A stretch of DNA of 64,000 bases from contig FN649749.1 of the NCBI GenBank assembly GCA_000310025.1, positions 2,819,677 through 2,883,676 of the forward strand. The letters run 5' to 3'. This DNA comes from Ectocarpus siliculosus. Its lineage: Eukaryota; Sar; Phaeophyceae; Ectocarpales; Ectocarpaceae. This document shows, one piece after another, positions 49,301-60,434 of this stretch. Each line of letters opens with the position of its first letter. Within the stretch, counting starts at the first letter, position 1. Under the pieces are notes generated by a model. It did no database searches and was not told where the DNA came from. It saw only the letters and a list, made by a program, of their open reading frames with translations. The translations under genes were made by a program, and so were the position numbers.

Positions 49301-50070
49301 ATGGACACACTGACCCAACGCAAACCTGCCATGCGAAAAGTATTTGAATGAGCTAGATGAAACACAACTGGAATTCAAATGCGGAATTGATGTTAGAAAG
49401 TTATGGGTTGGATATTCCTCTGAATACATAACTACGAGAAGCTTCTGACGCAGAATGTGTTATCCCTACGGTGCCATGACTCGTCCCACCAACAGCAACA
49501 TCCGCCCTAGCACCACGCGCGACGACGGACGAATCAAACGATAATGACCCAGACCTCCTTCTCAAGATGTTCCTACAAATGGGGCCAGTCTAGGTTCAAC
49601 ACCACTGTCACAGATCAAACGATAATGACCCAGACCTCCTTCTCAAGATGTTCCTACAAATGGGGCCAGTCTAGGTTCAACACCACTGTCACAGCCTAAC
49701 ATATTCCAGTTAACACAAATCCAATCGGAATGCTTCATCGGAGAGATGTTCGATGGTCGATTTTCATCACGTGTCGAGCATCATGTTGAGGCCCTTATGC
49801 ACAATCAGCAACAAACACAGGCCCGTTGACACACTTGGAAGCACAAACAAGCCTTCACCCCGTGAGTTGGACGGGAAGGGAAGGGAGGGGGCACTAACCT
49901 TTGTCCCCGCCTCCCGTTGCATTTCGTCCCTCACGAACAAACACAAGAAACAATCCCAACCCATTTGTGTGGTATGCAGGGTAACGCTGTCTACATCTGG
50001 CGCTGCAACGCACACGCAACAGCGACCACCTATTGCACAATGCGCATCCGTATCATCTTCATGCGTGAAT
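46376..50070. other. Spacer between the two segmental duplicates
   Basis: No confident gene. An exon-like stretch at about 47104-47194 reads GCLWEGDVMVAQGFGMAVLP and GAKKPDFNKL up to a GTGAGT donor, but no partner exon was found. GA-rich (48.09-48.36 kb) and GAGAGA sequence produces spurious frames. An exact tandem duplication lies at 49532. Confidence 0.4.
49532..49695. repeat. Exact 81-bp tandem duplication
   Basis: The stretch beginning ATCAAACGATAATGACCCAG at 49533 is repeated from 49614 with no visible difference, ending CACCACTGTCACAG. The lack of divergence suggests a recent event or an assembly artefact. Confidence 0.9.
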
Positions 50071-50524
50071 ATTGAATGGCAAGGGGAAAAAGTCGCTCAA
50101 GCAGGGTTCGCTTGCCTTGGTGACGTGTCTCCCCTGGGCTACCCCTTTTGCGGCCCACCACACACCTCCCCTCCTTCGTCGTTGTACGGCGCTTCACGGT
50201 GTCTCGAGGGCTCGGTACCAAGAAACCGATCTATCAGGAACCACAGCTACCCGAGACCTCCTCCGCGCTATGCGCAATGTAGACTCTCAAGCACTTGATA
50301 CTACTTTCGAGCGTGTGTTGTCACTAAGGGAAGCAGTCGTGAAAGGGAGAGGGTCGCCAACTCGAGACAGTGGGCATCAGGGTTTCCGACAGCGGTGGGC
50401 TTTTCATGCATGGAGGTCACAATTGTAACTATCCACATACCCGTCTTCTTGACGATATCCTTAGTGTGCAATCTACCATGCCAAACGCAGGACCCGGAAA
50501 ACGGAGGCGTACCTCGACTTCAGG

Positions 50525-52441
50525 TCACAGAAGAATAGCTCCGTCACCAGTCACACTTCGTAAGGAGGTCGGCCATATCACTCCAGCCAAGGGTTGTTCA
50601 AAGTCAACTCCGAACGATAAGTGCTGCAGGGAGGCCGGCCACTCGACTTCGGCGATGGGATGGTTGAATTCATCTCCAAACGATAGCCGCTGCAGGGAGG
50701 CCGGCCACTCGACTTCGGCGATGAGCTGGTTGAATTCATCTCCAAATGACAGGTACTGCAACGAGGCGGGCCACTCGACTTCGGCGATGGGCTGGTTGAA
50801 CTCATCTCCAAATGACAGGTACTGCAACGAGGCGGGCCACTCGACTTCGGCGATGGGCTGGTTGAAGTGATCTCCAAATTCTAGCTGCTGCAGAGAGACC
50901 GGCCATACGACTTCCGCGATGGGACGGTTGAAGTGATCTCCAAACGATAGATGTTGCAGGGAGGCCGGCAACACGAACTCGGCGATAGGCTGGTTGAAGT
51001 GATAACCAAACAATAGCTGCTGCAGGGAGGCCGGCCACACAACGTCGGCGATGGGCTGGTTGAATAAATAACCAAACTCTAGCTGTTGCAGGGAGGCCGG
51101 CCACTCGACTTCGGCGATGGGCTGGTTAAACATATAACCAACCGATAGCCTCTGCAGGGAGGACGGCCACGCGACCCTGGCGATAGGCTGGTTGAAATGC
51201 CATCCAAACCATATCTGCTGCAGGGAGATCGACCACACAACTTCGGCGATGGGCTGGTTGAACTGATCTTCAAACGACAGCTGCTGCAAGGAGGCCGGCC
51301 ATACGACTTCAGCGATGGGCTGGTTGAACTGATCTCCAAACGACAGCTGCTGCAGGGAGGCCGGCCACTCGACTTCGGTGATGGTCTGGTTGAATCCATA
51401 TCCTAACGACAGCTGCTGCAGGGAGGCCGGCCACTCGACTTCGGCGATGGGCTGGTCAAAAAAATCACCCAAGGATAGCTGCTGCAGGGAGGCCGGCCAC
51501 ACGACTTCGGCAATGGGCTGGTTGAACCGATTTTCAAACGACAGTTGCTGCAGGGAGGTCGGCCAAACGACGTCGGCGAGTGGCTGATTGAAGTTACGAC
51601 CAAACCATAGCTGCTGCAGGGAGATCGACCACACAACTTCGGCAATGGGCTGGTTGAATTCATCTCCAAATGACAGGTACTGCAAAGAGGCCGGCCACTC
51701 GACTTCGGCGATGGGCTGGTTGAACTCATCTCCAAATTCTAGCTTCTGCAGAGAGGCCGGCCATACGACTTCCGCGATGGGACGGTTGAAGTGATCTCCA
51801 AACGATAGCTGCTGCAGGGAGGTCGGCCACGGCGCCATGCTCACGGGCGTATCCAATTCAAGCACCATCCATTTCAGCCTTTGAAGCCAAGACATCGATC
51901 CTAGGCTTGCTGTAGATGTATTCATCTGTCGACATTCTGATCCTGATCGCTGCTCGATAGCAGAACTTTGCAGCAGAACCTCCATCGGAAGTGCCCACGT
52001 CAAACCGAAAGCCTGCACAGCCGGAACGCGACTCGAGATGCAACCCTCTCCACTGCGCATGTCGGCTGTCTTGTGTGATTTACAAGGAGACCACAAGCTA
52101 CGAGGCGTTCGTCGATGGACACGCACGTGCAAGACCGGGACACTTCTGCATGCCCCACAAACCTCCAGCGACACAAGTTGTAGCTCCAGCGTAGAAGCAT
52201 ACCAACGCCTTTTTCCTCCATCGCAAGCTTGGTTCAAGGCGACGATGAAGGCGTCCAGGCACTTGCTTCGTCCTAAGATAGTGCATGGCAGGTACGCACG
52301 TATAGGCACGTCAACAAAGTGTGTAGTGGGCCTTGGAACATCTTGATGCGCAGCTACTTGATTTCGGAGACAGGCAAGAAGGTAAGGCGATAGCAACCGC
52401 CCACAATTGACTGCCAACAGCAGCGCTTGGTGAACAAACAT
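50525..52441 (-). CDS. FNIP-repeat protein, 638 codons
   Basis: The longest uninterrupted frame in the window. Residues 1 to about 215 contain no recognised domain, but residues 1-114 are shared with copy A (KCLDAFIVALNQ, RWYASTLELQLVSL, CGACR). From about residue 217 there are 19 tandem 22-residue repeats with consensus FNQPIAEVEWPASLQQLSFG plus two variable residues, the FNIP repeat known from Dictyostelium and giant-virus proteins, a leucine-rich-repeat-like solenoid usually linked to protein binding. The frame ends GDGAILL at the stop at 50525. Start choice is uncertain: the ATG at 52441 is the first in frame, but conserved sequence upstream in another frame (SGVSKMNVRHEQ, LCLFTKRCCWQ) suggests an upstream exon or a shifted start. 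No signal peptide is evident. Confidence 0.75.
   Translation of the reverse strand: MFVHQALLLAVNCGRLLSPYLLACLRNQVAAHQDVPRPTTHFVDVPIRAYLPCTILGRSKCLDAFIVALNQACDGGKRRWYASTLELQLVSLEVCGACRSVPVLHVRVHRRTPRSLWSPCKSHKTADMRSGEGCISSRVPAVQAFGLTWALPMEVLLQSSAIEQRSGSECRQMNTSTASLGSMSWLQRLKWMVLELDTPVSMAPWPTSLQQLSFGDHFNRPIAEVVWPASLQKLEFGDEFNQPIAEVEWPASLQYLSFGDEFNQPIAEVVWSISLQQLWFGRNFNQPLADVVWPTSLQQLSFENRFNQPIAEVVWPASLQQLSLGDFFDQPIAEVEWPASLQQLSLGYGFNQTITEVEWPASLQQLSFGDQFNQPIAEVVWPASLQQLSFEDQFNQPIAEVVWSISLQQIWFGWHFNQPIARVAWPSSLQRLSVGYMFNQPIAEVEWPASLQQLEFGYLFNQPIADVVWPASLQQLLFGYHFNQPIAEFVLPASLQHLSFGDHFNRPIAEVVWPVSLQQLEFGDHFNQPIAEVEWPASLQYLSFGDEFNQPIAEVEWPASLQYLSFGDEFNQLIAEVEWPASLQRLSFGDEFNHPIAEVEWPASLQHLSFGVDFEQPLAGVIWPTSLRSVTGDGAILL
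50545..51795 (-). repeat. 66-bp coding minisatellite (19 FNIP units)
   Basis: Units of 66 bp recur in register. On the plus strand each contains CTGCAGGGAGGCCGGCCA, CGACTTCGGCGATGGGCTGG and TTGAA. Neighbouring units differ mostly at the two residues before the Phe and at E/V before the Trp. Near-identical adjacent units (for example those around 50755 and 50821) indicate ongoing homogenisation. Confidence 0.95.
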
Positions 52442-54860
52442 AGCGGTGTCCCGGAATTGATTACCTGTTCATGTCTTACATTCATCTTCGACACCCCTGA
52501 TTTAAATACTGGTTGGGTCCGGGGGAAACGCACCATTCAGTAGGCGGCTGCAAGAAAAAGAAAAATATTAGACAAGAAAGGTTTTTCGGGTACAACATTG
52601 ATGGGAGTCTGTTGCATGCAGCCGGAGTCATTCTTGAAACAAAATCACTACGCAAGACAAGGAAGGTCTCCACCACCACCCCCGGCTATACTGGGGCAAC
52701 AGGTCTAAGGCAAACTCTTATGGAAAGAAATTTTTCTCTGGAAACCACATGATCAGGTGGAAATTCCCAGGTCAACACAAAGCCGCGGCGATTGTCAGAT
52801 CAACCCATATTGTCGGAAAAAATAAAAACTGGCTTTGATTCGGCAGACCACCAACTGACGATTGGTTCCTTTCGAACGACCACACGCGACAGACATCAAC
52901 AGCGGCTACGCCAGAGGATCGGGAGGGATACACATGCCTGCCTGTTGTTGAGCAGCACCACACCATCATTAGCACACGACAAGCAAATATGCGACGCCCC
53001 GATGCGCACTTGTAAATACAGCATCAAGTAGAAGAAATACCATGATCTGTGCCCATTCTTGTCTTCTAGGACCTTCCAGAAGAGGTGTCCTCCTTGCCTC
53101 TCTACACCAAATGCTCTCCACATATTCCTGGCTCGTGGACATGTTTTCGATTGGTGGGGTACTCGAGATGCCCAGCAGAGAGTCGACACACACGTCCAAC
53201 ATCTCATCTATATACAGTACATATGGCGACACCTACGTACCACCAGCTAGAAACACACGGGTGCGGTGCAAAGTGCAAACAAACGTGCAATTGGTGCCGC
53301 GCAGGTGCAACACCGCCTCCATAACGACTTCAAACCCAAATCCCAGCGAAACCTTCCCGGTTGGCTGTGGCCCTCCAAATCTTAGCGGGCAGGGCGATTT
53401 CAGGGTAACTGGGATTTGAAATCTCGGTTTTCCGGCAAATAACAGCACAACAAACGAGTGGTATGTCCTGTCGTCCATACTTCAAAACCAAATCTCACGA
53501 ACTAGTTTCCTTCCTAAGAGTTGGTATAAACCCGAAACTTGACCATATACCCTATCACTCTCCGTTTGTGCGCCTGTATGTAGGATGACATGTATCATAT
53601 ACGTTGCAGACTTGTTTTGTGGGATCCACGACCATTTCTTCAAGAGGCATGACATGGACTACTCTAGTACATACGCATAATTCAGTTTCTCCGTGGGATC
53701 GGGGTTCATTTCTCGGCCTAGAGTCAACTGTCGACGCAGCCTTTCTGCCTCTGTCGGAGGAAGTCGTGTGCCTCGTCTAGTTTCCAATATCGGCCGCAAC
53801 AAAGCGCCATCTCGTACACTAAGTGTTTCGTGAATGCACCCCGTTCTCCTCATGGAACATCCCGATGTATCCCTGCCGTTGCTTGCTCACCCCCGCTGTA
53901 TCGCGTCGCTGAATTCAAACGACACCAACTGTATTGGAGCTCGGCTGAAGGACATGGCAGCTCGGTTGTACTTGTGCGCGAGTTCCGTTGCACAACAACT
54001 GCCCGTGCCGTGCCACCCGACCAACACGAGTCTAAGCGGACAAGAGCGAACAGGCTGTACGTTGATGTATCACAGATGTGCCCAACAAGGGCTGAGGACC
54101 GACGGGTGGGATGAAGACAGCGTGCTTTATTTTTTGCGACAGTGCCTCGGGCCAAATATTTCCTTTCGACAGTGGTTGGTCTTGGTGGCCTAGCGGCCCC
54201 TCTGCAACATCGCAATCCTCTACACCGCCACCAATGAACGTGGCACAATCGTAGAGGGTGTTCATACGAGCCCCAGACGCAAGGTGTCGCGACGGGCGCT
54301 CATGAGGGCGAAAGATGAGTAAGACGCTCACAGCACAAACATGTTTCCGTCAAGATTTGTCCCGAAAAGTGTGGAACAATAACAATCCATCCAACACGGG
54401 AAGAATTAATGAACACTACATTTGTTTACCCAATAGCCGCCGAGACCTATGTTGATCCCACCCTTGACAAGGAATTACTGAAACGGTTCTTGGCTGCTCC
54501 TCTAAAGCCACTACCTTCGTCGGGTGTCAAATGCTCCCGGCTTCGACTTGATTCAAAACAGACTTCCAACAGGCTTACACTTCTCGCAACATCATGTTTT
54601 GTCCATTGCAATACATGGCGCGGTCACGTTGTATCCCAATATTCAACGCTACTTATATATGTTCGCGTTTGATTTGGGAGTCGTGAGGGACACTCCAAAG
54701 TCTTGATTGAGACAAGTCAAAGCCAATTCACCTGCCATCCGTCCTAAGTAGGGCCTTTTGAAGACAACCCAAAAGGCTTTGTCTTCAGGCGGTCTATCGA
54801 GTGCGGGATCAACAGAGGTCTCGTCTGCTGGTGGGTCAACAAACGATTTTTTCTTGATTT

Positions 54861-56220
54861 TATCATGAGCCGCGGAGCGAGCGAAGCGAGCGACATTTTT
54901 CCATTAGTCCCCAGGAGGGAAAAAAGGCTCTATATATCGGCCAAAGTTGCGCCGCGCGATACAGGGGCCCCAAAAATTGGTTTCCGGAAAGCCTATTTAG
55001 CACACCTTTGGGACAAGAACGAGATCTATCGGGCACCGATTGACGATCTGCTCGCTTCTGAGGAAGAAGAAAAATAGCGCGCTCTTCTCCGCACCGGTTT
55101 CGTCGTGCTCCGAGAGCAGATGACCGTGCTTCACCGCCTATATTCGTAGGACATTTTTCTCCCCAACCCCGGGGTTTCTACGCAACAAGGCGTGCACAAA
55201 AGAGGAGATAGTGCGCCGGCGCGATTCAGACCAGGACAAGAAACACCGACAGAGACGCAAGAACACCACACCAACAAACGCATCACCGCTGAGACGCTGG
55301 TCTGAGACCAGCTATGAACACCAGGAGGGGCCGGGCCTATACGACCTGTGCACCGTGGGTATACTGTAGGCATGCGCCATGTGTAACCTGGGGGGTATTT
55401 ATGATGTTAAGTGGGTCCAACCAACTGCTTCAAAAAGATCAGACCGATGATCACACGAATAATACACCTTCCCAAGTCCAGATCACACCTACCATCATCG
55501 AGAGAATCCGTCGAGAGCGTGAGGGTCTACTACTGCTGCTGCTGTGCGTTATCAGGATGGTTCCCCGCGGGATCGGTTCAGATTGCGTACTTGCGCCGCA
55601 CTACTGACAGTCTTCGCAAAGAAAGCCGTGCCCTATGCATGCTGTTGTTGCTGCTGCAGGGCTGCAGCAGGGCCTCTCGGCCTCTCGCATCAAAGTCATG
55701 ACCATCAACGGCTTTTTGTTGTTTCATGCTGGACTGCTTGCTTTCACATAGGCTTGAGACGAATGTGGCGGGCAAGTTGTGAGCCTGACGCAATATGTGC
55801 CATCTGTCGTGTCACAATCCCCATGTCTACGCTGCTGGTCGTGCTCCTCGACGGTGTGATGTGTGATACGCTCGCCGCCAGGGGGATGCCGCATGTATGT
55901 GTGCTTCTTTCCAGATGCCCAGATGTCCAGATGTGCGTGTTGGCGTCCGCACAGCGGGAAGACTTCACATTTTGTTTCTTTGTGCATGTGCATCAAAACG
56001 GAAAGAAACAACCGCATGTAAAGATGTAAAGTGCAAAATTTTGAACGGTGGTCGCTCCCGTCACACGCCTGCTGCCCCTCTGTGGTGCACGCGTAGCTGC
56101 ACCACAAACGATTCACGCTGGTGTGTGTCGGGATTCGTGCACCATCAGCATCGCAGATCAGACTACTGCAAGGTATTGAGTCGAACCACGCGGCTCATTA
56201 CCCCCCCATACCTAGTATCA
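54861..56220. other. 1.35-kb insertion specific to copy B, flanked by TATCA
   Basis: Sequence 54866-56215 has no counterpart in copy A, where CTTGATTCTGGATCACATGTTGG is continuous (39.93-39.95 kb). It is flanked by TATCA at 54861-54865 and 56216-56220, a possible 4-5 bp target duplication. The left part has a 70-codon frame (54865-55077) of unknown nature that begins with a GAGCGAGCGAAGCGAGCG palindromic repeat. No terminal inverted repeat or transposase was recognised. Confidence 0.5.
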
Positions 56221-57477
56221 CGTGTTGGCAGGAATCCTGCGCAGACTATGTATTTCGGGACAAATAGACAGAAATATGTTGGTTTGGTAAACACCTCACG
56301 CCTCATGTCGGATTCGTCTTTCGCTGTCCTGAACTCTAGCGTAGACATCTTATTTTCACTGGGTTGCGTGAGCACCCTCCATCATTCGGAGTGCGCCACG
56401 TTCCATTTTCATGGCGCAGTCGGCGATTGCAATGTTTCAGAGGGGCCACCAGGCCACCAAGAGCACTTCGAACGCTTAAAAAAACTAGGTTGTTGCTCTC
56501 ACGAGAGCTGTCCACTTTCTACACGCAAACAACCATCCTCGCCACATGTAGGATAGGAAACCGTGGCATGTTCCCCCCGCCCCTTCTGTAGCAGTTGTGA
56601 TCGGAAAAATCAGAAGTCTGTCCCCCGACTAAATTCATCGAGGGTGGAAGGTCAAAGGAAACCCACCACCTGGTAGGTGCTCCCCTGAGTTGATCCCCTT
56701 CCGTATTAATTCGCTTCAGCCTCAATCCAACGCAACATTTCTCACCTTCCGAAGTCATGGCAACCGCTGTACAGTGCACCGACCAGCAGGAGGGCAGTGG
56801 GATGTGCCGAGATCGGTGTTTTTGAGAGGCAGGCGGGGGCCTGACGCGGGGAGACTCCCTATCACGAAGTAGACCAGCGGAGCCCCAAAATGTACCGATT
56901 GGCTACGAGAAGAACCGGTTTGACATCGCCTGGTTCCTGGTTCGAATTCGGTGCGGGCTGGTGTTGCAGCAGCTGTGTTGCAGGCATACAATAGCTGGTC
57001 GCCGACGCGCCCACTGTTTCTCTCTCCTCTGTCGTTTGCATGTGGCACTTAGCTGGTCTCTACCAGCGGGCTGGCGCCGGTCTCGCTAACGGCGTGGCCC
57101 GGCTGCGGCCGTACGTTCATTTAACAGGATTGCGCACCTCGCCGCTCACCGCCATGTCATCAACTACAGCAGTCATGAGCACAGGCAATGCTCCTGATCC
57201 CGCCCTCTCGTACCCGCGGTGAGTTGAGCCGTTGCTCTTGTGCCCCCAGTGGGTTGAAAGTAGCGGCTAGTCTCCTCTGCTGCAGCTAGCCCGGCGGTTA
57301 CCGCCAGTGCGGTCGGGGCGGCAGCCGAAAGAAGAAGTACTGGGACCGACATGTTTCTTCCAAGTACAGTAGAACTCGAGCCAGACTCCATGTACTGGTA
57401 TGCACAGCCAGTGAGATTCGCGTTCTTGAGTTTACTCTCAAACACGTCATGCTGGTATCAGTAGCTCCACAAAACAC

Positions 57478-58553
57478 CCCCCGCCTTCTACCCTCGCAAA
57501 CCGGCACCTCGATGCAAGCATCAAATTGACGGTTTTTGAGAACGTAATCGTACCGCTGCTAGAAGAGTACGACGGAGAAGTATGGGAACGAACTAAGAAG
57601 GTAGTCAGAGAGCTCGAGGCGGCGCAGATGAAAGCAGCGAAAGTCATCCTAAGATTCTCCAAGCGCACAAGTAATGCAGCCGTCAGGGCAGGACTGGGGC
57701 GCCCATCCCTACGATCGGGAAGAGACGCAACGAAGCTGAGACACGGCAGTATCGTATGTGCGGTACGGGAAAGGAGAGGTTACCGAGAAGCTTGGGAGGC
57801 AGGGTGGGCAAACAAGAAGAGGGTGAGACAACCCACAGAGTGGGTCAAGGTTGTACGTGACGTACATGGAAAAGGTTCGAAAGTGAGCAAGGCGATACGC
57901 TGGACGCGGAGGGTATAAAGGGGCTCAACGAGAAGATATCTGTTGCTTTTGCCGAGAGAGAAGAACAGAATCCAAGAAAAGAAACCAAGGAGAGGAGGGC
58001 ATACAAGTGTACGGAATGTTGAAAGAAGGAGTAGGGTTCAAGGAGTACCTCCATGGACCAATGGGTGCAGGGACAAAGCTAAAGGTCGAATTCAGGACCG
58101 GGGACATTGGCCTTCAAGAGCGTAGCTGAAGATCTAGGGAGGTAGACGATGAAGACGCCAAATTCAAATGTGATTGCGGCTCCGAGTGCGAAAACCGTGT
58201 TCATGTTGTCGCCGAATATCGTCTGTACAAGGAGAGGGAAGTGTACATGACTGAGCTGGGGAAAGCAGAAGAAAAGTACGGGGAGATGTTTGAGGCACGG
58301 GATAGCCAGGAGAAGACGTTAGCTGTACTGGGGCATAGGAAGTGGGTTGAAAAGGCGGAAAGTGATATCGGTAGGATAGATAGACAAGGGAAGACATTTT
58401 TGAGCCACCTTTGGCAAGTAGGAAGGAACAATTGGCCATCGGCGATCCGTCCTGTGGGAACAATGCTTCGATCTCTCGAGGACGCGCGGTCAATGGTCTA
58501 CCCGCCAAGGCATGCAAAACATAAGAGTACGCCCGTCCCCCGCCTTCTACCCT
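57478..58553 (+). mobile_element. 5'-truncated LINE with 17-bp target-site duplication
   Basis: The element occupies 57495-58536 between two copies of CCCCCGCCTTCTACCCT (57478-57494 and 58537-58553). Its frame 57526-57918 reads LTVFENVIVPLLEEYDGEVW, then LEAAQMKAAKVILRF and SNAAVRAGLGRPSLRSGRD, the region after the reverse transcriptase in many LINEs. Further fragments in other frames include GFKEYLHGP and CDCGSECENRVHVVAEYRLY, the usual C-terminal Cys/His motif (CxxC...HxxxxC-like). Frameshifts and stops make it inactive. The 3' end is the tail motif at 58475-58536. Copy A shows a related but unoccupied site at about 46359-46375. Confidence 0.85.
58475..58540 (+). repeat. LINE 3' tail motif (copy 4)
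   Basis: CTCGAGGACGCGCGGTCAAT, then GGTCTACCCGCCAAGGCATG, CAAAACATAAGAGTACGCCC. It forms the 3' terminus of the LINE insertion defined by the target duplication, which shows that the solo copies elsewhere are LINE-tail derived or share its tail. Confidence 0.85.
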
Positions 58554-59875
58554 TGGTATACCTCAAAGTGTTAAGGGTTGCGATGTAGGCTTGCTTCTGC
58601 TCCTGGGGGACAGCGGAAGCGATACCATCATCGGTGTTGGTCTTGGCGCAAGTTTCCCTGCGCAACCCTCGACGGATCGACGGTAGCTTGCCCTTTGCAA
58701 CCCGCTGCATCTGCTCTGCGTCTGTGCCCGTCGCTGGCTTGGTGCCCCGGACTCACATACTTCCCAGAGGCTTTCATAACAGTTCCCCAAAAAAGGTTGA
58801 GCTACAGGGTAGCCTTCCGTCCCACTTGTTGGAACTGCTGTACATTGTAGCAGTTTGGCCACGTGCGTGCTTCTGCTGCTAGGCTCTTAATCGCATGTAT
58901 TTTGTGTTCGTGGAAATGTGTTTGTGCTTAGTAACAGCAGTGCAGTATGGCGCTCTCTCCTGCATACCCTTTCGAGCATCTTAGCGGTGTGGCTCCCTCT
59001 TAAACCCAGACCTTACTTGTACGCGAGAGGCCTACTGGCACTGGTCGGTCCTAAAGTTGCATGAGGTGATGTTTTCTTTCGGGTTGAAGTAGGAGTGTGT
59101 TTCTATGGGCAGCCACTATTACCCTGCCTTTCTGGACTGTTTCTCTCTTCTTCAGGCAGTGACGCTCCGACCGCCTCATCTTCTTCCCCAGCCTTACCTG
59201 CCCTCTTGCTCCCTCTCGATGCTGTTCGAGTCCCCAGAACCCAAGGCTTCAAGCGGTCGGTGGCAGCGCTAGTGGCGGCGTCGGCGGTAACAGCGAAGAG
59301 GAGATCGTTGGCTGATCTGCAACTGCCAACTCACTGGTGTGGTGCTTCTGGTATCCCACGTGGAGGCGGTGAACCCCGACGATGTTGAAGGGGGTTCGGG
59401 TTCGCACGGTGAGCCACCCAGCGGATCAAGACCTTGCCCAATAAGCGCTCATATAGTCTACTGGCGGTGATGGGGAGTATGAGCAGGTTCCGAATCTCAT
59501 CGACGCGAGGTGTGTTCGCCACATGTTCGCGGTCCTGTAGCCTGTCTGTAGAATTTCTTAGTTCGAAGAGCACCTTGCGTGACAATCAGTGATCCTAGTT
59601 GCGCTCGTTCATATCTGGCGCCCACCGAATATATCTTCGCGTGACAAGTAGAGATAGGGAGGCAGTATCATTTCACGTGGAGACTTACAGTCACGATATA
59701 GAACGGTGGTAATCCGGTGGACAGGGCTAGAAATAATGGTTACAGTCAAATCGCACTGAAAGAGAGATATAGAGGCTCGAGAACAGAAGTGCGCGAGACC
59801 TTTGTCCTGTTTCTCATAGGTCATTCTGTAAGGTGCATGTCGTTAGCTGTTCGCGTTGAAGCAGAGGCCGCAAGG
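58554..59875. other. Gap between mobile elements without a recognised gene
   Basis: Only short frames. The frame 59095-59388 follows a plausible acceptor (TTCTTCAG at 59151-59158) and is Ser/Ala-rich, with no domain and no partner exon. Nothing else was recognised. Confidence 0.4.
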
Positions 59876-59962
59876 AAAACTTACACACCCTGTACAACTT
59901 TAACTAATAACTAACTAAAAGTTAGTTGTTTACCAGACAACTATCGGCTAGTTGTTCGTAAA

Positions 59963-60434
59963 CACCTAGGTGCACGCGCTCCTGGAAGAGTAGTCATCTA
60001 CAGCCAACTAGGTGCGCACGCTCCTGGAATAGTAGTCATCTACAGCCAACTAGGTGCGCACGCTCCTGAAAGAGTAGTCATCTACAGCCAACTAGGTGCG
60101 CACCCTCCTGGAAGAGTAGGTGTCTGCAGCCAACTAGGTGCGCACCCTCCTGGGAGAGTAGGTGTCTGCAGCCAACTAGGTGCGCACGCTCTTGAAAGAG
60201 TAGGTGTCTGCAGCCAACTAGGTGCGCACCCTCCTGAAAGAGTAGGTGTCTGCAGCCAACTAGGTGCGCACCCTCCTAGAAGAGTAGGTGTCTGCAGCCA
60301 ACTAGGTGCACACCCTCCTAGAAGAGTAGGTGTCTACAGGCAACTAGGTGCGCACCCTCCTGGAAGAGTAGGTGTCTGCAGGCAACTAGGTGCGGACCCT
60401 CCTGGAAGAGTAGGTGTCTGCAGGCAACTAGGTG
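59963..60434. repeat. 42-bp minisatellite, 11 units plus a partial
   Basis: The unit is AACTAGGTGCGCACCCTCCT followed by GGAAGAGTAGGTGTCTGCAGCC. Two subtypes are ordered along the array: the first three units carry AGTCATCTACAG, the rest AGGTGTCTGCAG. It lies inside the transposon at 59884-61427. Confidence 0.97.

Larger units (their letters stand above)
50071..57494. repeat. Segmental duplication, copy B
   Basis: Counterpart of copy A (36877-46375) in the same orientation. Copy B contains two blocks absent from A: 50405-52098 (FNIP repeats) and 54866-56215. Where A has 5.3 kb at 40.19-45.54 kb, B has only about 230 bp. Its right end is interrupted by the LINE insertion at 57495. Confidence 0.85.

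Noticed and set aside
51197-51794. Plus-strand frames with repeated CCREAGHSTSAMGWLN
   Set aside because: Antisense shadow of the 66-bp FNIP units; the open frame arises from repeat periodicity divisible by three.
50525-52441. Possibility that FNIP means a folliculin-interacting protein
   Set aside because: The repeats are the short FNxPI solenoid repeat, unrelated to folliculin-interacting proteins despite the shared name.
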